Shown: positions 59,540 to 64,000 of the stretch, piece after piece | How positions within the stretch are numbered: the first letter of the stretch is position 1 | How the letters are laid out: every line of letters starts with the position of its first letter | From: Cedecea lapagei | GTDB taxonomy: Bacteria; Pseudomonadota; Gammaproteobacteria; Enterobacterales; Enterobacteriaceae | NCBI RefSeq assembly: GCF_900635955.1 | Contig: NZ_LR134201.1 | Span: 3,224,001-3,288,000, forward strand | DNA length: 64,000 bases | Reading direction: 5' to 3' | Translations under genes and position numbers: made by a program | The notes under the pieces: model-generated | Databases searched by the model: none | Told to the model about the DNA's origin: nothing | The model's input: only the letters and a program-made list of their open reading frames with translations

Positions 59540-59601
59540 GAGTTCTATCCATCCAGATAAAGAGCATTCATGCTCGGGGTAAGGTTAGATTTGGTTGTAG
59601 G

Positions 59602-59623
59602 GGCGGGTGTCTAAGCACCCGCC
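59602..59623 (-). other. Stem-loop between sucB and sucC
   Basis: GGCGGGTG-TCTAAG-CACCCGCC, a perfect 8-bp stem with no T run. Probably an mRNA stability or processing element within the suc operon rather than a terminator. Confidence 0.55.
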
Positions 59624-59637
59624 AGAGTCTTATTCGA

Positions 59638-60864
59638 CTATACGTCCAGCAGCAGACGAGTTGGATCTTCCAGCAGCTCTTTAATAGCAACCAGATAACC
59701 CACGGACTCGCGGCCATCGATCAGACGGTGATCGTAGGAGAGCGCCAGATACATCATCGGCAGGATCTCAACTTTACCGTCAACCGCCATTGGGCGATCT
59801 TTAATCGCGTGCATGCCCAGAATCGCGCTCTGCGGCGGGTTGATGATCGGCGTAGACATCAGGGAACCGAAGACGCCGCCGTTGGTAATCGTGAAGTTAC
59901 CGCCGGTCAGCTCTTCTACGGTCAGCTTACCGTCACGACCTTTCACAGCCAGCTCTTTGATGCGTTTTTCGATGTCGGCCATGCCGAGGGTATCCACATC
60001 TTTCAGCACCGGCGTCACCAGGCCACGCGGAGTAGAAACCGCGATGCTGACGTCGAAATAGTTGTGGTAAACCACATCTTCACCGTCGATGGACGCGTTC
60101 ACTTCCGGGTAGCGTTTCAGCGCTTCAACCACGGCTTTAATATAGAAGGACATGAAGCCCAGACGCACGCCGTGGCGTTTTTCAAACGCTTCACCGTACT
60201 GCTTACGCAGTTCCATGATTGGCTTCATGTTCACTTCGTTGAAGGTCGTGAGCATGGCGGTAGAGTTTTTCGCCTCCAGCAGACGCTCGGCCACGCGCTT
60301 GCGCAGGCGGGTCATCGGCACGCGTTTTTCGCTGCGGCCAGCCAGCGGCGCAACCGGAGCCGGAGCCGCTTCTGCAGCTTTAGCCTGGGCTGGCTGCTTC
60401 GCTTTCGCTTCGGTCAGGTGTTTTTCAACGTCTTCACGAGTGATTCGGCCACCCACGCCGCTGCCTTTGATGGCGCTGGCGTCAAGGTCGTTTTCAGCGA
60501 TCAGGCGGCGAATAGCCGGGCTGAGGGCATCGTTATTCTGCTCTTCCAGGGAGGCCTGCTGGCGCTGAGCCGGGGTGGACTCTTTGCTGTCGGCTTTCAC
60601 GGAGGTTTCTTTCCCGCCGCTGTTGCCTTCGCGCAGGCGACCCAGAATCTGACGAGAAGTCACGGTCGTGCCTTCGTCTTCCAGTACCGCGTCCAGAACG
60701 CCATCCGCCGACGCGGGGACTTCCAGTACCACTTTGTCAGTTTCAATTTCAACCAGCACTTCGTCACGTTTGACGCTGTCGCCCGGTTTTTTATGCCAGG
60801 TTGCCACTGTCGCGTCGGCTACGGACTCAGGCAGGTCAGGAACTAGAATATCTACGCTACTCAT
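59638..60864 (-). CDS. sucB: 2-oxoglutarate dehydrogenase E2 (dihydrolipoyl succinyltransferase) SucB
   Basis: Core of the 2-oxoglutarate dehydrogenase complex, transferring the succinyl group to CoA. 408 residues (E. coli 405). Lipoyl domain with the modified Lys in VEIETDKVVLEVPA near 44, an E3-binding peripheral domain near 112-150 (LSPAIRRLIAENDLDASAIKGSGVGGRITREDV), a Lys/Ala/Gln/Pro-rich linker, and the catalytic domain ending with SYDHRLIDGRESVGYL, the His/Asp active site. It lies 15 bases after sucA. Confidence 0.96.
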   Translation of the reverse strand: MSSVDILVPDLPESVADATVATWHKKPGDSVKRDEVLVEIETDKVVLEVPASADGVLDAVLEDEGTTVTSRQILGRLREGNSGGKETSVKADSKESTPAQRQQASLEEQNNDALSPAIRRLIAENDLDASAIKGSGVGGRITREDVEKHLTEAKAKQPAQAKAAEAAPAPVAPLAGRSEKRVPMTRLRKRVAERLLEAKNSTAMLTTFNEVNMKPIMELRKQYGEAFEKRHGVRLGFMSFYIKAVVEALKRYPEVNASIDGEDVVYHNYFDVSIAVSTPRGLVTPVLKDVDTLGMADIEKRIKELAVKGRDGKLTVEELTGGNFTITNGGVFGSLMSTPIINPPQSAILGMHAIKDRPMAVDGKVEILPMMYLALSYDHRLIDGRESVGYLVAIKELLEDPTRLLLDV

Positions 60865-60879
60865 TATTTATCCTTTAAT

Positions 60880-63687
60880 TTATTCGACGTTCAGCGCGTC
60901 ATTAACCAGATCTTGCTGCTGCTTCTGGTGAACGGACATATACCCTACCGCCGGAGAGGCGGAGGCCGGGCGACCTGCGTAACGCAGAGCGGACCCAAAC
61001 GGAATCACTTCGCGGAAGTGGTGTTGGCTGCAGTACCAGGCGCCCTGGTTGAGCGGCTCTTCCTGGCACCAGACAAAATCATGCACGTGAGCGAACGGCT
61101 TCAGCGCTTCCTGTACCGCCTGATGCGGGAACGGATAGAGCTGTTCGATACGTACAATCGCCACATCCTTCTGCTCGTTCTTACGACGTTGCTCAAGCAA
61201 ATCGTAATAAACCTTACCGGAACACAGTACTACACGCTTAACGCCTTTAGGATCCAGCTCGTCAATCTCGCCAATCGCCGGCTGGAAAGTCCCGTTAGCC
61301 AGTTCATCGAGGGTGGATACCGCCAGCGGATGGCGCAGCAGAGATTTCGGTGACATCACCACCAGTGGACGGCGCATCCCGCGCAGCGCCTGACGACGCA
61401 GCATGTGATAAACCTGAGCCGGAGTAGATGGTACGCAAACCTGCATGTTCTGCTCGGCGCACAGCTGGAGGTAACGCTCCAGACGCGCGGAGGAGTGCTC
61501 TGGCCCCTGGCCTTCGTAGCCGTGCGGCAGCAGCATCACCAGGCCACACATACGGCCCCATTTCTGCTCGCCGGAGCTGATGAACTGGTCGATCACCACC
61601 TGTGCGCCGTTGGCGAAGTCGCCGAACTGCGCTTCCCAGATGGTCAGGGTGCGTGGTTCTGCCGTAGCATAACCATATTCAAAGGCCAGAACCGCTTCCT
61701 CAGACAGTACCGAATCCCAGACCTTGAAAATGCCCTGGCTGTTGTGAACGTGCGCCAGCGGCGTATAGGTCGAACCGTTGGTCTGGTTATGGATAACCGC
61801 ATGACGGTGGAAGAAGGTCCCGCGGCCCGCATCTTCACCGGAAAGACGAACGGATACGCCCTCGTCAACCAGCGTTGCATAAGCCAGGTTTTCCGCAGCG
61901 CCCCAGTCGAACAGCTTGTTGCCGTTCGCCATCTCCTGACGATCGCTGTAGATCTTCGCCACACGAGACTGCATCTCTACGGCTTCCGGAACGGTGCTAA
62001 TGCGCTTAGCCAGTTCCTGAACGCGCTTCATCTCAACCTTGTTCGGGTAGCTTTCGTCCCACTCGTGGTTGAGGTACGGCGACCAGGTAAAGGAGTGCAT
62101 GTTCATCGGACGCCATTCGTTAACTACGCATTCGCCGGCATCCAGCGCATCGCGATACAGATTCACCATTTCGGTGGCATCTTCCAGCGTGGCCAGTTTG
62201 TCCTGCTCAAGCTTGTCGGCGTAGATTTTACGCGGCGTCGGGTGTTTTTTGATTTTCTGGTACATCACTGGCTGAGTTGCGCTTGGCTCATCAGCTTCGT
62301 TATGACCATGACGACGGTAGCAAACCAGATCGATAAACACGTCGCGTTTAAAGGTGTTACGGAAGTCCAGCGCCAGACGAGTTACGAAGGCAACGGCTTC
62401 CGGGTCGTCCGCATTAACGTGGAAAATCGGCGCCATTACCATCTTACCGATATCGGTACAGTACGGCGTGGAGCGAGCATCCAGCGGATTGGAGGTGGTG
62501 AAACCAATCTGGTTGTTAATCACGATACGTACGGTACCGCCTACTTCATAACCGCGCGCTTTGGACATGTTCAGGGTTTCCTGAACTACGCCCTGCCCGG
62601 CTACCGCGGCGTCACCGTGGATGGTGATCGGCAGAACCTGGTTGCTGCCCGGTTTATCCAGACGATCCAGGCGAGCACGAACGGAACCGATAACCACTGG
62701 GCTAACGATTTCAAGGTGAGACGGGTTAAACGCCAGCGCCAGGTGAACCAGGCCCCCTTCGGTTTCTACGTCGGAGGAGAAGCCCATGTGGTACTTCACG
62801 TCGCCGGTGCCGAGGTGCTCTTTGTGTTTACCGGCAAATTCGTCGAACAGGTCCTGTGGTTTTTTACCCAGAACGTTGATCAGCACGTTAAGACGACCGC
62901 GGTGCGCCATACCCAGCACCACTTCACGCGTGCCGCTCTTACCGGCGTGGCGAATCATCTCTTTGAGCATCGGAACCAGCGCGTCGCCGCCTTCCAGCGA
63001 GAAGCGTTTCGCCCCCGGGAATTTAGCCCCCAGGTAGCGTTCCAGGCCTTCTGCTGCGGTCAGCTCGCTCAGGAAGCGTTTTTTCTCTTCCGGCGTGAAG
63101 GTTGACTGGCCCACCACAGATTCAATGCGCTGCTGGATCCAGCGTTTCTCTTCTGTGTTGGTAATGTGCATATACTCGGCGCCAATAGAACCGCCGTAGG
63201 TTTGCTGCAGAGCGTCGATCAGATCCGCAAGCTTCATGGTCTCTTTGCCGCCGGCAAAAGAACCCACGTTAAAGCTCTGCTGCAGATCTTCATCCGTCAG
63301 GTTGTGGAAAGCCGGATCCAGATCGGGAACGGATTCCTGCTTCCAAAGACCCAGCGGATCGAGGTTGGCTGCCTGGTGCCCGCGGAAACGCCAGGCGTTG
63401 ATCAGCTGCAACACTTTGACCTGCTTAACGTCAGTGTCAGGATCGGTGATTGCGGTGGAGTAACGTGAGGCATCCTTCGCCAGACGGCGGAAATAATCAC
63501 GCGTTTTTGAATGGAATTGATCTGCTCTGGCTCCGGTTCCAGGTAACTGCTGGAACATGGTGCGCCAGTGCGCATCAACAGAGTCAGGATCGGTTAAGAA
63601 GTCTTCATAGAGCTGCTCTATGTAGGACTGGTTTGCGCCCGCCAGCCAGGAAGAGTCCAGCCAGGGCTTCATCGCGCCGTTCTGCAT
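60880..63687 (-). CDS. sucA: 2-oxoglutarate dehydrogenase E1 SucA
   Basis: Thiamine-diphosphate-dependent decarboxylase that starts the 2-oxoglutarate dehydrogenase complex. 935 residues (E. coli 933). An N-terminal E2-binding helix (SWLAGANQSYIEQLYEDFLTDPDSVDAHWR), HRGRLNVLINVLGKKPQDLFDEF near 260, the ThDP motif GDAAVAGQGVVQETLNMSKARGYEVGGTVRIVINNQIGF near 365-403, and a C-terminal transketolase-like domain (GEDAGRGTFFHRH; LLPHGYEGQGPEHSSARLERYLQLC). ATG 63687 is preceded by AAGGGATCACG. First gene of sucABCD, downstream of sdhB. Confidence 0.96.
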   Translation of the reverse strand: MQNGAMKPWLDSSWLAGANQSYIEQLYEDFLTDPDSVDAHWRTMFQQLPGTGARADQFHSKTRDYFRRLAKDASRYSTAITDPDTDVKQVKVLQLINAWRFRGHQAANLDPLGLWKQESVPDLDPAFHNLTDEDLQQSFNVGSFAGGKETMKLADLIDALQQTYGGSIGAEYMHITNTEEKRWIQQRIESVVGQSTFTPEEKKRFLSELTAAEGLERYLGAKFPGAKRFSLEGGDALVPMLKEMIRHAGKSGTREVVLGMAHRGRLNVLINVLGKKPQDLFDEFAGKHKEHLGTGDVKYHMGFSSDVETEGGLVHLALAFNPSHLEIVSPVVIGSVRARLDRLDKPGSNQVLPITIHGDAAVAGQGVVQETLNMSKARGYEVGGTVRIVINNQIGFTTSNPLDARSTPYCTDIGKMVMAPIFHVNADDPEAVAFVTRLALDFRNTFKRDVFIDLVCYRRHGHNEADEPSATQPVMYQKIKKHPTPRKIYADKLEQDKLATLEDATEMVNLYRDALDAGECVVNEWRPMNMHSFTWSPYLNHEWDESYPNKVEMKRVQELAKRISTVPEAVEMQSRVAKIYSDRQEMANGNKLFDWGAAENLAYATLVDEGVSVRLSGEDAGRGTFFHRHAVIHNQTNGSTYTPLAHVHNSQGIFKVWDSVLSEEAVLAFEYGYATAEPRTLTIWEAQFGDFANGAQVVIDQFISSGEQKWGRMCGLVMLLPHGYEGQGPEHSSARLERYLQLCAEQNMQVCVPSTPAQVYHMLRRQALRGMRRPLVVMSPKSLLRHPLAVSTLDELANGTFQPAIGEIDELDPKGVKRVVLCSGKVYYDLLEQRRKNEQKDVAIVRIEQLYPFPHQAVQEALKPFAHVHDFVWCQEEPLNQGAWYCSQHHFREVIPFGSALRYAGRPASASPAVGYMSVHQKQQQDLVNDALNVE

Positions 63688-63821
63688 CGTGATCCCTTAA
63701 GCAAATTTATGCTTATTTCGCCGTGGATAACTATAACGCACACCGTAGGGTATACAGGTATACGTTCCAGGGTTCACTCTCTGCGAGCCAGTTGCCGTGG
63801 AGGGCGACCCGCGAAGGAACC
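63688..63821. other. sucA upstream region
   Basis: About 135 bases between sucA and a palindromic repeat; a sucA promoter is possible, but no sequence could be assigned with confidence. Confidence 0.4.
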
Positions 63822-63943
63822 TTTAAAAACTGTCTTAAGGGTTTCCCCTCATCCCGTCCCTCGCCCACAGGGAGAGGGGGAAGGTTTGTCGGCAGTTTTT
63901 AAAGATTTCCTGCAATCTGTCCCCTCTCCCTGTGGGAGAGGGG
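63822..63943. repeat. Palindromic CCCTCTCCC-type repeat between sdhB and sucA
   Basis: Outer arms TTTAAAAACTG (63822-63832) and CAGTTTTTAAA (63893-63903) enclose a first hairpin (CCCTC...GAGGGGG), and a second hairpin CCCCTCTCCC-TGT-GGGAGAGGGG sits at 63921-63943. It resembles the unit at 968-1088. Located inside what should be one sdhCDAB-sucABCD message, so it may lower or process read-through. Confidence 0.65.
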
Positions 63944-63954
63944 ACATTTATTAC

Positions 63955-64000
63955 TTAAGCGCTTTTCTGCAACAGCATCGACTTAATATGGCCGATGGCC
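63955..64000 (-). CDS. sdhB: Succinate dehydrogenase iron-sulfur subunit SdhB (3' end only)
   Basis: Only the last 14 codons and the stop lie in the window. The minus strand reads AIGHIKSMLLQKSA then TAA, matching the E. coli SdhB C-terminus (AIGHIKSMLLQRNA). The gene continues past the right edge, which places the sdhCDAB operon just outside. Confidence 0.85.
   Translation of the reverse strand, partial: AIGHIKSMLLQKSA

Noticed and set aside
61405..63105. 566-codon open frame opposite sucA
   Set aside because: Antisense to sucA; no motifs, and strong codon bias on sucA explains the lack of stops.
1..64000. CRISPR array, insertion sequence, integrase or prophage genes
   Set aside because: No regularly spaced repeats, transposase, integrase or phage structural proteins seen; the accessory stretches lack mobility genes.

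Overview
This window is chromosomal DNA from a gammaproteobacterium of the order Enterobacterales, almost certainly family Enterobacteriaceae. Nearly every protein can be matched from memory, residue for residue over long stretches, to an Escherichia coli K-12 protein, and the gene order is the E. coli gltA-bio-moa segment read backwards. The species cannot be fixed from the sequence alone. Differences from K-12 (no mngRAB, no ybhB/ybhDHIJ, no ybhMNOP, dusC next to rhlE, only lysine tRNAs upstream of tol-pal) point to a relative outside Escherichia, such as the Enterobacter/Klebsiella/Cedecea group; this is inference.

Layout, left to right. 1-8.8 kb: dusC, rhlE and the divergent cecR-ybhG-ybhF-ybhS-ybhR drug-efflux operon, meeting ybhQ tail to tail. 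8.9-12.6 kb: ybhL and the moaABCDE molybdopterin operon, led by a Moco riboswitch and a ModE site. 12.8-15.8 kb: yvcK and uvrB with a LexA box. 15.8-18.1 kb: an accessory stretch absent from K-12, holding an isolated UrtE-like ABC ATPase behind a sigma-54 promoter and an NtrC-type site, and a two-gene unit that looks like a HicAB-type toxin-antitoxin module. 18.2-23.2 kb: bioD-C-F-B and divergent bioA around a perfect BirA operator. 23.3-27 kb: a small secreted protein, ybhC, pgl and ybhA. 27-32.3 kb: modABC with acrZ, and divergent modE-modF. 32.5-36.8 kb: galETKM. 37-42.5 kb: gpmA (Fur box), aroG (TyrR box), ybgS, zitB, pnuC and nadA (NadR box). 42.8-46.7 kb: an accessory carbohydrate cluster (LacI regulator, MFS transporter, short-chain dehydrogenase, RbsD/FucU mutarotase). 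46.7-47.6 kb: three identical tRNA-Lys genes separated and followed by repeated tRNA 3'-end fragments and duplicated terminators. 47.7-53.4 kb: ybgC-tolQRAB-pal-cpoB. 53.5-56.7 kb: cydAB-cydX-ybgE. 57.4-64 kb: the end of sdhB, then sucABCD, ending in a likely SdhX small RNA.

Most genes are core metabolism: molybdenum uptake and cofactor synthesis (modABC/E/F, moaA-E), biotin synthesis, galactose use, the 2-oxoglutarate to succinate steps of the TCA cycle, cytochrome bd respiration and envelope maintenance by Tol-Pal. Many known control sites can be read directly (ModE twice, LexA, BirA, Gal, Fur, TyrR, NadR, ArcA and FNR-like), which supports the assignments. The parts least explained by known biology are the 16.3-18.1 kb accessory stretch, the 42.6-46.7 kb sugar cluster and the tRNA-Lys repeat array.
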